Source: Niveibacterium umoris (lineage in GTDB: Bacteria > Pseudomonadota > Gammaproteobacteria > Burkholderiales > Rhodocyclaceae). From it: a stretch of 64,000 nt of DNA. Position 1 is the first letter of the stretch; each line of letters starts with the position of its first letter. Both the position numbers and the translations under genes were made by a program. The notes beneath the pieces were generated by a model that was not told the origin of the DNA, ran no database searches, and saw nothing but the letters and a program-made list of their open reading frames with translations. Location: positions 1,488,001 through 1,552,000 of the forward strand of contig NZ_JACIET010000001.1 in NCBI RefSeq assembly GCF_014197015.1, given 5' to 3'. This document shows, in pieces, positions 29,889-40,713 of the stretch.

Positions 29889-30374
29889 ATGGCAGCAACG
29901 ATGAAAATAACGCGTCGCCTCGAATTCGACGCAGGCCACCGAATCCCGAATCATGGAAGCCAGTGCCGCAACTTGCACGGCCACCGTTATGTACTCGAGG
30001 TCACCTTGGCGGGACGTCGGGTAACGATGCACCACGCAGAGGATGAAGGGATGGTCCTCGATTTCTCGGCGCTGAAAGCAATCGCAAACCGGGAACTTGT
30101 CGATCACTGGGACCATGCCTTCTTGGTCCACGCCGAGGACACCGCAGTAAGGGACTTTCTCGCCTCGCTACCAAATCACAAGACCGTTGTACTGCCCTTG
30201 GTCCCGACAGTGGAAAACCTCGCCCAACTCGCGTTTGAAACACTCGAACCACATTTTGCGCAGGCATATGGGAAGCGGCTCAGCCTACACAAGGTGCGCC
30301 TGTACGAAACGCCGAATTGCTGGGCTGACTTCGCTACTCCGCAGCGTGCAAGCCCGCTCGATGAAAGCGCTTGA
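29889..30374 (+). CDS. queD: 6-pyruvoyl-tetrahydropterin synthase / QueD-like protein
   Basis: 161 residues from ATG 29889; ATG 29901 is an alternative. The family core is MKITRRLEFDAGHRIPNHGS, then CRNLHGHRYVLEVTL, giving the three zinc-binding His (GH, HGH) and the catalytic Cys in SQCRNLHG. Later DFSALKAIANRELVDHWDHAF and a Glu near YETPNCWA complete the T-fold active site. QueD makes 6-carboxy-tetrahydropterin from dihydroneopterin triphosphate, second step of queuosine precursor (preQ0) synthesis. The partner genes queC, queE and folE are not in the window. It is convergent with the nuo operon. Confidence 0.9.
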   Translation: MAATMKITRRLEFDAGHRIPNHGSQCRNLHGHRYVLEVTLAGRRVTMHHAEDEGMVLDFSALKAIANRELVDHWDHAFLVHAEDTAVRDFLASLPNHKTVVLPLVPTVENLAQLAFETLEPHFAQAYGKRLSLHKVRLYETPNCWADFATPQRASPLDESA

Positions 30375-30779
30375 TCCGGGGCGCCTGATTTCGGGACCTG
30401 CAAAGAAATGGAATCGCCTTCACCAAAGCTCTTTCAGTTTCCGATCGAGGCGAGGGTTCGACCAAAACACGGCGCTCACACCCAACACACAGAGGCGAAC
30501 CTGCATTGGCGAGCACTGCGAACATTTCAAACCAACGAGCACTTGCCTCGCACAACATTCAGCAGCAAGGATTTGAGCGTTGGCGAATACAAAGACGTTC
30601 GACCCCGCGTCTTTAACAGTGCTGGATCGTTTTCCGTACCCAGACCGAAGTTCGTTCAGCCAGCAAGATGAGGTTGCGCAGAACGACTCACCGCCCGAGC
30701 AAGTACCTCTAGATGCGAGATCGCCAAGCCCCGCGTTTTGAGCCTGGCGATTAGAGCAATATACCCGCGCGGCTTCGCT
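30375..30779. other. 405-bp gap between queD and nuoN, no gene seen
   Basis: Small frames here have no family motif. An imperfect inverted repeat (ATCGCCAAGCC ... GCCTGGCGAT) near 30720-30752 lies about 30 bp after nuoN and may be the end of the nuo transcript, but it has no T-run. Confidence 0.5.
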
Positions 30780-32270
30780 TTAATGAAGCAGAGTAAATGC
30801 GCAGATCTGCATAAGCGAGTTCGGAAGCAGACCTATCACAGCCAGCAAGAGCGCATTGGCCGAAAGGACCGAACGGGTTCCGATAGAAGCTTCAATCGGC
30901 GAATTATCCAGCGCATCATCAAAATACATGACTTTGACGACACGAAGATAGTAGAACGCGCCTATCGCCGACATAACAACCGCGACTCCGGCCAGCCAAT
31001 AATAGATCGAGAGCCCAGAAACGTTACCTGCAGCGACGACGGCTTGGAGAACGGATAGTTTCGCAAAGAAGCCAACGAAAAACGGTATGCCTGCCATCGA
31101 GAACATCACGATCAGCATCATCCCGGCAAACCAAGGGCTGCGTTGATTCAAACCCTTGAAATCATCAACGTTCTCTGCCTCAAAGCCAGCCCTGGAAAGG
31201 AGAATCACCATTCCAAACGAGGCAAGCGTCATCAAGACGTATGCAACCGTGTAGAACATTGCGGAGCTATATGCGTTTATCGCATACGTACCGCCCTCGC
31301 CCTTTACAACACCGGCAAGCAAACCGAGCAGCATGAAACCCATATGTGAGATGCCCGAATAAGCAAGCATCCGTTTGATGTTTGTCTGGGCGACCGCCGC
31401 CAAATTACCCAAAACAATCGACGCGACCGCCAAAAGCATCAGCATCTGTTGCCATTGTTCCGCAAGATCAAACAACCCGAGAACCAAAATGCGGAAGGCC
31501 ATCGCAAACGCGGCGATCTTTGGTGCGGACGAGACCAACAGCGTGACTGCAGTCGGCGCACCGTGATACACATCGGGCACCCACATGTGAAACGGAACCA
31601 CCCCAAGCTTGAAGGCAACCCCTACCATCACAAAGACAAGACCAAATGCCACAACCACGTCGTTGGCTGACCGATCATAGATGCGCTGCGCGATCTCATG
31701 AAGCTCAAGCGAACCCGTAGCGCCATACAGCATCGACATCCCGTACAGCAAAAGCCCACTTGCCAATGCCCCAAGGACAAAATACTTCATCCCCGCTTCC
31801 GTCGAGCGTGGATTGTCGCGATCACTTGCCACCAACCCATAGAGCGACAAGGACATGAGCTCCAGACCCATATAGATACTGACAAAATGGCTAGCTGAAA
31901 TAAGCACGAACATACCCAACGTGGCGAACAACACCATAAGGTAATACTCGGGCGTATCAATCTTCCGCGCGGCCATGTATGCACGTCCGTACTGGAGCAC
32001 TATCGCAACCGCCAAGCAGACCACAAGCTTCAAAAAACTTCCAAACAGGTCAGCGATGTACATTCCACCAAAGGTCAGCGAACGTTGCACATCACCTGAA
32101 CCTAAGATGAGCACGAACGCACCAAGCAAGGTGATCTCGCACAACCAAAAAGCCGCCGTCCGGGCTCCTTGTTTCTTAAAGGAAGTGACCATCAAGACAA
32201 ACAGCGCCGCGCAGGCAATGAATATCTCTGGCGTTGCAAGCCGGAAGTCCGGCAACACGAATTCCATCAT
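30780..32270 (-). CDS. nuoN: NADH-quinone oxidoreductase subunit N
   Basis: 496 residues with about 14 membrane helices, a Mrp-antiporter-like proton-channel subunit of complex I. Recognisable: LELMSLSLYGLVASDRDN (helix with the key Glu, TM5), VFVMVGVAFKLGVVPFHMW with the buried Lys, and IKRMLAYSGISHMGFMLLG. These residues form the proton path. Last gene of the nuoA-N operon; it starts 28 bp after nuoM. Normal length and no sign of decay. Confidence 0.96.
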   Translation of the reverse strand: MMEFVLPDFRLATPEIFIACAALFVLMVTSFKKQGARTAAFWLCEITLLGAFVLILGSGDVQRSLTFGGMYIADLFGSFLKLVVCLAVAIVLQYGRAYMAARKIDTPEYYLMVLFATLGMFVLISASHFVSIYMGLELMSLSLYGLVASDRDNPRSTEAGMKYFVLGALASGLLLYGMSMLYGATGSLELHEIAQRIYDRSANDVVVAFGLVFVMVGVAFKLGVVPFHMWVPDVYHGAPTAVTLLVSSAPKIAAFAMAFRILVLGLFDLAEQWQQMLMLLAVASIVLGNLAAVAQTNIKRMLAYSGISHMGFMLLGLLAGVVKGEGGTYAINAYSSAMFYTVAYVLMTLASFGMVILLSRAGFEAENVDDFKGLNQRSPWFAGMMLIVMFSMAGIPFFVGFFAKLSVLQAVVAAGNVSGLSIYYWLAGVAVVMSAIGAFYYLRVVKVMYFDDALDNSPIEASIGTRSVLSANALLLAVIGLLPNSLMQICAFTLLH

Positions 32271-32298
32271 CAGACCCTAGGTGCTTGCTGGTTAACAA

Positions 32299-33780
32299 TC
32301 AGAGTTTGCTGATTGCGACATGCTTGAGCAGTCCATTGACACTAGCGTGCATTACTTCGGTTATCGGTTTCGGATACAAACCCATACCCAACACGCAAAC
32401 AGCCAAGACCGCTAGAAACAAGAATTCACGACGGCCAATATCGGACAACGTACGAACAGCGTCGTTTGCTGCCTCACCAAACACAACACGTTTGTACATC
32501 CACAACGTGTACGCTGCGCCAAGAATCAGCGTGGTCGCTGCCAGAAATGCGATCCAGAAGTTGAACTTGACCGCGCCAAGAACCACCATGAATTCACCGA
32601 CAAAACCTGACGTAGCCGGCAACCCAGCATTGGCCATTGCAAAGAGCATGAAGAACGCAGCGAACTTCGGCATCGAGTTCACGACGCCACCGTAATCAGC
32701 AATCTGACGACTATGCATCCGGTCATAAAGCACACCGATGCAAAGGAACATGGCGCCCGAGACAAACCCGTGCGAGATCATTTGAACTAGCGCACCCTCG
32801 ACGCCAACCGCGTTGAACATGAAGAAGCCCAACGTTACGAACCCCATGTGCGAGATTGACGAATAAGCGACGAGCTTCTTCATGTCCGTCTGAACAAGCG
32901 CGACAAAACCGATATAAACAACTGCAATCAAGGAAAGCGTGAGTATGAGCGGAGCAAAGTGCTGAGCTGCATCAGGGGCGATGGGGAGCGAAAACCGAAG
33001 GAATCCGTACGCACCTAGCTTTAGAGCAATCGCCGCAAGAACAACCGAGCCCCCAGTCGGAGCCTCCACGTGGGCGTCGGGCAACCAAGTGTGTACCGGC
33101 CACATCGGCACCTTTACTGCAAACGATGCCAAGAACGCGAAGAAGATCAAGGTTTGGGCCTGCATACCGATCTTGAGACCATGCCACGCCAAGACGTCGA
33201 AGCTACCCCCGGCTTCCATAAACAGCCAAAGTATTGCGACAAGCATCAATAACGAACCCAGCAGCGTGTAAAGAAAAAACTTGATCGCTGCATACACCCG
33301 GTTTGCACCACCCCATATCCCGATTATGAGATAGAGCGGTATCAGACTGGACTCGAAGAAGACGTAGAACAGAATGCCATCAAGTGACGAAAAAATACCG
33401 TTCAAAAGACCGGACATAATTAGAAAGGCCGCATTGTATTGCGCCACCTTTCGATCAATTACCTCCCAGCCTGCTACCACCACGATGACGGTAATGAAGC
33501 TGTTCAGAATCACGAACGGCATCGAAATGCCATCAACACCAAGATAGTACTCAATCGAGAACCGGGTGATCCATGGCACCCGCTGAACAAACTGCATCGC
33601 ATCGGATCCAGCGTCGAAGCCAGTGTAAAGCGGTAGCGTAACGAAGAACCCGGCAAGCGACGTCACCAACGCGATGAGTCGAGCAACGGACGCATTGCGC
33701 TCAGATCCTGTAGCCAGAGCCAGCAGACCGCCGACGATGGGAATCCAGATTGCAAGGCTAAGAAGAGGCACACCCGTCAT
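32299..33780 (-). CDS. nuoM: NADH-quinone oxidoreductase subunit M
   Basis: 493 residues starting at ATG 33780, next to an in-frame GTG at 33783. An antiporter-like complex I subunit with about 14 helices. Signature parts: FVFFESSLIPLYLIIGIWGG (TM5 Glu), FLASFAVKVPMWPVHTWLPD with the Lys of TM7, and LVAYSSISHMGFVTLGFFM. It pumps protons together with NuoL and NuoN. Length is typical. 66 bp separate it from nuoL. Confidence 0.96.
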   Translation of the reverse strand: MTGVPLLSLAIWIPIVGGLLALATGSERNASVARLIALVTSLAGFFVTLPLYTGFDAGSDAMQFVQRVPWITRFSIEYYLGVDGISMPFVILNSFITVIVVVAGWEVIDRKVAQYNAAFLIMSGLLNGIFSSLDGILFYVFFESSLIPLYLIIGIWGGANRVYAAIKFFLYTLLGSLLMLVAILWLFMEAGGSFDVLAWHGLKIGMQAQTLIFFAFLASFAVKVPMWPVHTWLPDAHVEAPTGGSVVLAAIALKLGAYGFLRFSLPIAPDAAQHFAPLILTLSLIAVVYIGFVALVQTDMKKLVAYSSISHMGFVTLGFFMFNAVGVEGALVQMISHGFVSGAMFLCIGVLYDRMHSRQIADYGGVVNSMPKFAAFFMLFAMANAGLPATSGFVGEFMVVLGAVKFNFWIAFLAATTLILGAAYTLWMYKRVVFGEAANDAVRTLSDIGRREFLFLAVLAVCVLGMGLYPKPITEVMHASVNGLLKHVAISKL

Positions 33781-33849
33781 CACTAGTTATCCGATTTATA
33801 CATCAATGGACGCAAAACATTGAACACAATCAATACGCTGCCGGAGGCT

Positions 33850-35856
33850 TTAGAAGTGCCTGCCCCACCCCATCAAAAGTATGACAACGCCAATAATGAC
33901 CACGAATGCATATTGGTATAAGTGCCCCGTCTGAACCAGTCTCACCAAACGCGCGATCCCGCCCACCGTGTTCGCTGTTCCGTTGACCAAAACACCATCA
34001 ATCACTGCCTGGTCGCCAACCTTCCAAAAACCAGAGCCAAGAAGTCGCGCGCCTCTTGCAAACACCAATTCATTGATTCGATCGAAGTAGTACTTCTCTT
34101 CAAGCAAACGATAGATGGGTGCAAAGGTGCGAGCAAACCAAGCGGGAATTTCCGGTTTAAACAAATAGAACACGGCAGCGACCGCAACCCCAGCCATCGC
34201 AAGTCCAAACGGCAGTGCGGTAAAACCATGGAAGGCCATCGCCGAGGCGCCATGAAACTCCTCGCCAACGCGTGCAAGTACATCATTTGCCTCGGTGACT
34301 ACCACCGCGGACTCAAACCAGTTACCAAACAACATTGGCTCTATGGTAAAAAAACCGATCGCCAGCGAAGGCAGCGCCAATAGCACAAGCGGTAGCCACA
34401 CCACCCAAGGCGACTCGTGCGGTACATGTAAATCATGCGCATCGCCGTGATGTTCGTGGTCGTGCGCGTCGCCATGTCCTTGGGCGCTCTGAAAACGTTC
34501 TTTTCCGTGAAAAACGAGGAAATACATCCTGAACGAATAAAACGCGGTTACGAACACGCCAAGCAGTACACAGAAATACGCATAGCTCGATCCCGCAATA
34601 TGGCTCTCTGCCACGGCTTCAATGATTGCGTCCTTCGAGTAGAAGCCAGACAAGAATGGAAACCCGATAAGCGCGAGCGAGCCGACAAGCGAGGTCAGCC
34701 ACGTAATCGGCATCCGCCTCCACAATCCACCCATATTGCGAATATCCTGGTCGTGGTGCATACCGATAATCACGGAACCAGCTGCGAGGAAGAGAAGCGC
34801 CTTAAAGAAAGCATGCGTCATGAGATGGAACACCGCGGCAGAATAGGCGGACACCCCAAGCGCAACCGTCATATATCCAAGCTGAGACAACGTTGAATAC
34901 GCCACCACCCTTTTGATGTCGTTCTGAATAATGCCGAGAAAGCCCATAAACAGGGCAGTCGTTGCACCGACTACGAGAACAAAAGTCCGTGCGGTCTCCG
35001 ACACTTCGAAGAGCGGCGACATACGCGTAACCATGAAGATCCCTGCGGTAACCATTGTTGCCGCGTGAATCAATGCCGAGATCGGGGTGGGGCCTTCCAT
35101 GGAATCAGGCAGCCAGACATGTAAGGGCACCTGTGCTGACTTACCCATCGCGCCAACAAACAGACAAACACAGATCACCGTCATCAACTGCCAGGAATGC
35201 CCTTGGAACAACTCTATAGTTGCGCCAGCCAATCCCGGAATCTTTGCGAACACCTCGGCGTAGTTCAGCGATCCAGTCGCCGCTGCAATAAGGCCGATCC
35301 CAAGCAAGAAACCGAAGTCGCCTACGCGGTTTACAAGAAAAGCTTTGAGATTTGCATAAATTGCAGTCGGACGCGTATACCAGAATCCAATCAACAGATA
35401 GGAGACAAGTCCGACCGCCTCCCAGCCGAAGAACAATTGCACGAAGTTGTTGCTCATCACGAGCATCAACATTGAGAACGTGAAGAGCGAAATGTAACTA
35501 AAGAATCGCTGATAGCCTGGATCATCGTGCATGTAACCAATGGTATAGACATGCACCATCAGGGAGACGAAAGTCACGACCAACATCATCATGACTGTCA
35601 ACTTATCGATCAAAAAGCCAACATTGAACGTCAGATCGCCCGCAACGGCCCACGTGTAGAGAGATCCATCAAATGTGTTGCCTGCCAGTACATCACGAAA
35701 GACGAGGCACGACGCCAAGAATGCAATGGCCACTCCCAAAATCGTTACGCAATGGGAAGCCGTTCTTCCGATGGTCCGCCCAAACAAACCCGCCAGCGCC
35801 GATCCAATCAATGGAGCCAAGGGTACAACCAAATATAGTTTCTGCATGTCCGTCAT
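33850..35856 (-). CDS. nuoL: NADH-quinone oxidoreductase subunit L
   Basis: 668 residues if started at ATG 35856 (ATG 35847 gives MQKLYLVVPL, also reasonable). The largest antiporter-like subunit: FFGWEAVGLVSYLLIGFWY (TM5 Glu), KSAQVPLHVWLPDSMEGPTP with the TM7 Lys, STLSQLGYMTVALGV, plus the extra C-terminal part with the long lateral helix that runs along the membrane arm. A His/Asp-rich loop (GHGDAHDHEHHGDAHDLHVP) lies between late helices, as in other betaproteobacteria. It overlaps or abuts nuoK, so the genes are coupled. Confidence 0.95.
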   Translation of the reverse strand: MTDMQKLYLVVPLAPLIGSALAGLFGRTIGRTASHCVTILGVAIAFLASCLVFRDVLAGNTFDGSLYTWAVAGDLTFNVGFLIDKLTVMMMLVVTFVSLMVHVYTIGYMHDDPGYQRFFSYISLFTFSMLMLVMSNNFVQLFFGWEAVGLVSYLLIGFWYTRPTAIYANLKAFLVNRVGDFGFLLGIGLIAAATGSLNYAEVFAKIPGLAGATIELFQGHSWQLMTVICVCLFVGAMGKSAQVPLHVWLPDSMEGPTPISALIHAATMVTAGIFMVTRMSPLFEVSETARTFVLVVGATTALFMGFLGIIQNDIKRVVAYSTLSQLGYMTVALGVSAYSAAVFHLMTHAFFKALLFLAAGSVIIGMHHDQDIRNMGGLWRRMPITWLTSLVGSLALIGFPFLSGFYSKDAIIEAVAESHIAGSSYAYFCVLLGVFVTAFYSFRMYFLVFHGKERFQSAQGHGDAHDHEHHGDAHDLHVPHESPWVVWLPLVLLALPSLAIGFFTIEPMLFGNWFESAVVVTEANDVLARVGEEFHGASAMAFHGFTALPFGLAMAGVAVAAVFYLFKPEIPAWFARTFAPIYRLLEEKYYFDRINELVFARGARLLGSGFWKVGDQAVIDGVLVNGTANTVGGIARLVRLVQTGHLYQYAFVVIIGVVILLMGWGRHF

Positions 35857-35867
35857 TGTCGGAGGCC

Positions 35868-36176
35868 TCAACCCTTCAGACTGTCTAGATCGTCGACATG
35901 GATTGTGCGCATGTTTCGGAACATTGCCACAAGAATTGCAAGACCGATCGCCGCCTCAGCAGCAGCGACTGTCAAAATAAAGAAAACGAAGAGTTGCCCA
36001 GACCGGTCACCAAGATAGGTTGAATACGCAATGAAGTTCATATTCACTGCGAGAAGCATCAACTCAATCGACATCAACAAGACAATCAGGTTCTTCCGAT
36101 TAAGGAAAATCCCAACAACGCCAATTGCAAAGAGAACGGCACTTAGAATGAGAACATGTGAAAGAGGTAGCATCAT
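35868..36176 (-). CDS. nuoK: NADH-quinone oxidoreductase subunit K
   Basis: 102 residues, three TM helices. It carries [20 protein letters not shown] and [19 protein letters not shown], each with the buried Glu needed for proton transfer through the E-channel. Normal length is 100-102. Start ATGATG overlaps the nuoJ stop. Confidence 0.96.
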   Translation of the reverse strand: MMLPLSHVLILSAVLFAIGVVGIFLNRKNLIVLLMSIELMLLAVNMNFIAYSTYLGDRSGQLFVFFILTVAAAEAAIGLAILVAMFRNMRTIHVDDLDSLKG

Positions 36177-36808
36177 TCGCTCCCGTCCGACTCAACCGGC
36201 CGACTCATCTCTGCTTTTTCAGACTGCATTCGTACAATGCGCAACCGGTCTGCTGCCTTGACGATGATTTGTCGGGCCGGATCAATTGCCTTATTGCCCG
36301 GACGGGTACGCAAAGTCAGTGAGATCGCCGCTACCATTGCAACCAGAAGGACAAACGAAGCTAGTTCGAACGGGTACGCAAAATCGGTGAACATCAGCCA
36401 CGCCAGCGACTTCGTGTTGCTATACAGAGCAGTCTCGGCCGGCATCGGCATAGCCTCCAAACCAGACCACTTTCCCCATACGACCACGACCATCTCTCCA
36501 ACCAGGACCGCTGCAATCAACAAACCCAAAGGCAAGTAACTCCAGAATCCCTGACGGATGCGCTCGAGGTTGATATCCAGCATCATCACCACGAATAGGA
36601 ACAGCACCATCACCGCACCTACATACACGAGCACCAAGGCGATCGCCAGAAATTCGGCTCGCAGCAGCATCCAGATTCCAGCGGCATTGAAGAACGCAAG
36701 CACAAGGTAAAGCGCTGCGTTAACTGGATTGCGAGACGTAATTACGCGCAACCCTGCCACGGTCGTGATGGCAGCAAAAACATAAAAAAGGACAGTCGTA
36801 AATTCCAT
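36173..36808 (-). CDS. nuoJ: NADH-quinone oxidoreductase subunit J
   Basis: 211 residues from ATG 36808, where the membrane protein begins ([20 protein letters not shown]). Five TM helices; [20 protein letters not shown] is the conserved helix 3 with the pi-bulge region that takes part in quinone-driven conformational coupling. The C-terminal 40 residues are polar. It starts 28 bp after nuoI and overlaps nuoK by four bases. Confidence 0.95.
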   Translation of the reverse strand: MEFTTVLFYVFAAITTVAGLRVITSRNPVNAALYLVLAFFNAAGIWMLLRAEFLAIALVLVYVGAVMVLFLFVVMMLDINLERIRQGFWSYLPLGLLIAAVLVGEMVVVVWGKWSGLEAMPMPAETALYSNTKSLAWLMFTDFAYPFELASFVLLVAMVAAISLTLRTRPGNKAIDPARQIIVKAADRLRIVRMQSEKAEMSRPVESDGSE

Positions 36809-36836
36809 AGTAGCCAGCCACCGCACCCCGAGGGAG

Positions 36837-37325
36837 TTAACGGTATCGCGCCTCCTCCGCTCTGTCTTTTGCAATTTGCTCTTCGTTGCGGTCGCCGACT
36901 GCCAGTAGCATTTGCTTTGTGTAATAGAGATCGCCACGCTGTTCGCCGTGGTAATCAAACACTCGTGTCTCAACAATGGCATCTACCGGACATGCTTCTT
37001 CGCAAAACCCACAGAAGATGCATTTCGTCAAATCAATGTCGTAGCGAGTAGTTCTGCGACTGCCATCTTCACGTTGCTCGGATTCTATGGTGATTGCCAT
37101 CGCAGGGCATACCGCTTCGCAGAGCTTGCAGGCAATACAGCGCTCCTCACCGTTCGGGTAACGCCTAAGTGCGTGCAACCCTCTAAAGCGAGAACTTTGC
37201 GGGGTACGCTCCTCCGGATACTGGACGGTAATTTTCCTTTGAAAGAAGTGCCGTCCCGTGACAGACAACCCCTTCACCAATTCCTTGAGGAAAAGACTTA
37301 CAAACAACTCCCTTACAGCGCCCAT
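36837..37325 (-). CDS. nuoI: NADH-quinone oxidoreductase subunit I (two 4Fe-4S clusters)
   Basis: 162 residues from ATG 37325, preceded by GGAGG at the end of nuoH. Two ferredoxin motifs are complete: [16 protein letters not shown] (N6a) and [16 protein letters not shown] (N6b), which carry electrons to cluster N2. An amphipathic N-terminal helix ([20 protein letters not shown]) anchors it at the membrane. Length 162 is the standard for the group. Confidence 0.97.
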   Translation of the reverse strand: MGAVRELFVSLFLKELVKGLSVTGRHFFQRKITVQYPEERTPQSSRFRGLHALRRYPNGEERCIACKLCEAVCPAMAITIESEQREDGSRRTTRYDIDLTKCIFCGFCEEACPVDAIVETRVFDYHGEQRGDLYYTKQMLLAVGDRNEEQIAKDRAEEARYR

Positions 37326-37331
37326 CGCCAA

Positions 37332-38381
37332 TTACCTCCAGATCGACAACGGCGACATGATCCACATTCCCAACACAATGATCCATGCCAAGGTAAGCGG
37401 GACAAATACCTTCCAGCCAAGTCGCATGATCTGGTCATAACGAAAACGCGGAAAGGTCGCACGAAACCAAAGGAAGAGAAACAGGACGAAGCCAATCTTC
37501 AGCACCAGCCATGGAAAACCGTCCGGCAGGAAACCGACGGGGGAGAGCCAGCCGCCAAGGAAGAACACAGAAGTCAGCGCTGACACGAGAATCATGTTTG
37601 CGTATTCGGCCAGGAAAAACAGCGCAAACGCCATTCCTGAGTATTCAACCATATGGCCGGCAACAATTTCAGATTCACCCTCGACGACGTCGAATGGCGC
37701 GCGATTGGTCTCCGCCACTCCTGAGATCAGATAGACAACAAAGAGAGGCATCAATGGAAGCCAATTCCAACCAAGGAAACCAAGACCGTAGGATTTGAAG
37801 AGCCCCTGCCCTTGCGCCGTCACAATGTCGGAAAGGTTCAGTGAGCCAGAGACCATCAATACGCCCACCAGTGAGAAACCCATCGCGAGTTCGTAGGAAA
37901 CCATCTGAGCCGTCGCGCGGATTCCACCGAGAAACGCGTACTTGGAGTTTGAGGCCCAGCCCGCAATGATTACGCCGTACACCCCAACCGATGTCACCGA
38001 CATCAGATAGAGCAGCCCAGCATCGACATTTGCCAATACAAGGCTCGCTGAAAAAGGTACGACTGCCCACGCAGCCAATGCAGGGGCCATTACCATCATC
38101 GGTCCGATAATGAAAAGGGCCTTACTCGCACTAGAAGGAACAATGATTTCCTTGAAAATAAGCTTCAGTGCGTCGGCGATCGGTTGCAGCCAGCCTTTGG
38201 GACCTACTCGATTGGGGCCAATCCGAACCTGCATGTACCCAATAACTTTGCGTTCGGCAAAAGTGAGATAGGCAACACTAAGGATCAGAGGCAGTACGAT
38301 CGCAACGATCTTGACAAGAGTCCACACGAGCGGCCAGAAAGGGCCAAACAACGCAGCTACGGGTTGCAGAAGCGCTTCCAT
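37332..38381 (-). CDS. nuoH: NADH-quinone oxidoreductase subunit H
   Basis: 349 residues with eight TM helices. It forms the quinone chamber: [20 protein letters not shown] at the N-terminal side, then [20 protein letters not shown] and [20 protein letters not shown] with the acidic residues of the E-channel, and [19 protein letters not shown] at the end. Start ATG overlaps the nuoG stop by one base (TAATG). Confidence 0.96.
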   Translation of the reverse strand: MEALLQPVAALFGPFWPLVWTLVKIVAIVLPLILSVAYLTFAERKVIGYMQVRIGPNRVGPKGWLQPIADALKLIFKEIIVPSSASKALFIIGPMMVMAPALAAWAVVPFSASLVLANVDAGLLYLMSVTSVGVYGVIIAGWASNSKYAFLGGIRATAQMVSYELAMGFSLVGVLMVSGSLNLSDIVTAQGQGLFKSYGLGFLGWNWLPLMPLFVVYLISGVAETNRAPFDVVEGESEIVAGHMVEYSGMAFALFFLAEYANMILVSALTSVFFLGGWLSPVGFLPDGFPWLVLKIGFVLFLFLWFRATFPRFRYDQIMRLGWKVFVPLTLAWIIVLGMWIMSPLSIWR

Positions 38382-40711
38382 TAGGCACGCTCCACAGTCA
38401 ATTCGCCAAACATCGGGCCCAAGTCGAACGTTTCCGGTCGGGACGCGGCGATACGCACACAGTCATCTGCCAATCCGGAATCCAGTTCGACGGTCAAAAG
38501 CACCGCTCCCGTTGAAGTGGAAACTTTGACGCGCTCGCCGGACCGAAGCCCAACGCGGGTCAGGGTCTTTTCGGACATCTTTGCTGTTGGCGGCGCAGCA
38601 TCGCGGGTTCGCTGCAAAGACCTAGCACGGCGTACGATGGGGTCAGCGGAATAGATCGGAATGTCCGAAACCCTCTGCAGTCCGTTGCCACTCAGCCTCA
38701 CAGGATCTGGAGTGCCGTCGAGTGAGTTGGAGTACGTGACAGCAGTGATTTCCTTTTGAAGCACTGCGTCTCGCACCTGCTCGCAAGTGTCCATGTCGAA
38801 ACCGTCCAAACCCAAAGCCGCACCGAGCACGCGTAGTATCTTCCATCCCGGACGGATTTCATCGCGTGGCTTGATTGCGGCGTTGAAGCTTTGAGCCCTG
38901 CCCTCGCAATTGACGTAAGTGCCAGCGGTTTCAGCAAATGTCGAGAGCGGCAACATAAGATCAGCGACGTCTTCGACAGCACTCCTGAAAGCGGTCAGCG
39001 CAATAACCGATTTGGCACTCCGCATTGCCTCGATCGCTCGGGCACCATTGGCAAAATCCAGGGCGGGTTCAACGCCAACCAAGAGCAATGCCTTGAGCGA
39101 AGACGACAGCATAGTGCTCGTGTTACTGGTGCGACTCATGGCATTCGCGACGTATCCACCAACACTGTTGGCGGCCTCACCGACGAAACCGAACTTCACG
39201 CCACCGAGCCGTTCGATTTCGGAGAGGACAGCCCAGATCGCTCCAAGCTGCGGATGTTGGGTAACGGAACTACCCAAGATAATCGCGGAATTACTCCCCG
39301 ATAGGAGGCTCTTTGCCAAAGGAGCAACTTCCTCGCGCACGCCAGCGCCCGCCAATGCGTTCGCGTAGGCGCTTGGGTCGACGCCCTTTTCGTGAGCAAT
39401 TGACACAGCTAGCTTGGCAACCGCAGTCAGAAGGGCGTCTGGCCCAACGCGTACGGTATGCAACAGGGGCACAAGAGGCGCGTCAATAGACGAAGCCAAG
39501 ATGCTTACTTGCGCACCTCGCTTGGTCACTTGGCGGATTCGCTGTGCCAGCAACGGACTTTCCTTCCTCAGAGAACCGCCGACCAAAAGAATCTGATCGA
39601 GATTCGCAATATCTCCAAGGTTCATTCCGAGCCATGGTACGCCGCGCATCATGGAATCGGCGGTGAAGTCCGATTGACGAAGGCGGAAGTCAACGTTATC
39701 CGAACCGAGGCGCCGAATGATTCGTTGTGCGAGGAACATTTCCTCAAGCGTCGAGTGCGGCGAGAGGAATGCACCTACGGATTCCGCGCCATGCTCCTTT
39801 ACTACCCCGCCAAAAGCCCGCACCGCGTAGTCAATAGCGTCTTGCCATGCGATAGGGAGCCACTTCCCTCCCTGTTTGACCATTGGCTGAGTTAGTCGGT
39901 CTGGAGACGTAAGAGCCTCGTAAGAGAACCGATCCTTATCTGAGATCCAGCACTCATTGACAGCGTCATTTTCGAGAGGGAGAACTCGCTTTACCTCATC
40001 ATGCTTGATTTGCACGACGAGATTTGCACCGAGGGAATCATGCGGACTGATCGACCGACGGCGAGAGAGTTCCCACGTGCGTGCCGAGAAGCGAAACGGT
40101 TTGGAGGTCAGGGCTCCAACCGGGCAAAGATCGATCACATTGCCAGAGAGTTCCGAGTCAACTGTCTGATTGACAAACGCCATGATCTCGGAACGCTCGC
40201 CGCGATTCGCGACCCCCAACTCCATGATTCCAGCAACCTCCTGACCAAAGCGGACACAACGCGTGCAATGAATGCACCGTGTCATGTCTGTTGAAATCAG
40301 AGGTCCCAAGTCCTTGTTAACGACAACACGCTTCTCTTCCTGATAGCGGGATGCGCTTTCACCGTAGCCAACCGCCAAATCCTGCAACTGGCACTCACCG
40401 CCTTGGTCACAAATCGGGCAGTCCAGTGGATGATTGATCAACAAGAACTCCATTACTGCTTTTTGGGCTTTGACGGCCTTTGTGGAGTTTGTCGTCACTT
40501 TCATACCATTTGTGACAGGAGTCGCGCATGCGGGCAACGGCTTCGGCGCCTTCTCTACTTCGACCAGACACATCCGGCAGTTCGCCGCAATCGAGAGCTT
40601 CTTGTGATAACAGAAGTGCGGAATATAGGTACCAACGCGATTCGCAGCATCCATTACGGTGCTGCCATCGGGCACTTCGACCTTCTTTCCGTCGATTTCG
40701 ATCTCTAGCAT
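38381..40711 (-). CDS. nuoG: NADH-quinone oxidoreductase subunit G (Fe-S/molybdopterin-like)
   Basis: 776 residues. The N-terminal 2Fe-2S domain has CxxxxAxxCxxC ([20 protein letters not shown]), then [19 protein letters not shown] for N5/N4-type clusters and [19 protein letters not shown]. The C-terminal two thirds is the molybdopterin-oxidoreductase fold, which in complex I has lost the cofactor but is kept as a scaffold. All cluster-binding Cys seem present. Starts 3 bp after nuoF ends. Confidence 0.96.
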   Translation of the reverse strand: MLEIEIDGKKVEVPDGSTVMDAANRVGTYIPHFCYHKKLSIAANCRMCLVEVEKAPKPLPACATPVTNGMKVTTNSTKAVKAQKAVMEFLLINHPLDCPICDQGGECQLQDLAVGYGESASRYQEEKRVVVNKDLGPLISTDMTRCIHCTRCVRFGQEVAGIMELGVANRGERSEIMAFVNQTVDSELSGNVIDLCPVGALTSKPFRFSARTWELSRRRSISPHDSLGANLVVQIKHDEVKRVLPLENDAVNECWISDKDRFSYEALTSPDRLTQPMVKQGGKWLPIAWQDAIDYAVRAFGGVVKEHGAESVGAFLSPHSTLEEMFLAQRIIRRLGSDNVDFRLRQSDFTADSMMRGVPWLGMNLGDIANLDQILLVGGSLRKESPLLAQRIRQVTKRGAQVSILASSIDAPLVPLLHTVRVGPDALLTAVAKLAVSIAHEKGVDPSAYANALAGAGVREEVAPLAKSLLSGSNSAIILGSSVTQHPQLGAIWAVLSEIERLGGVKFGFVGEAANSVGGYVANAMSRTSNTSTMLSSSLKALLLVGVEPALDFANGARAIEAMRSAKSVIALTAFRSAVEDVADLMLPLSTFAETAGTYVNCEGRAQSFNAAIKPRDEIRPGWKILRVLGAALGLDGFDMDTCEQVRDAVLQKEITAVTYSNSLDGTPDPVRLSGNGLQRVSDIPIYSADPIVRRARSLQRTRDAAPPTAKMSEKTLTRVGLRSGERVKVSTSTGAVLLTVELDSGLADDCVRIAASRPETFDLGPMFGELTVERA

Positions 40712-40713
40712 AT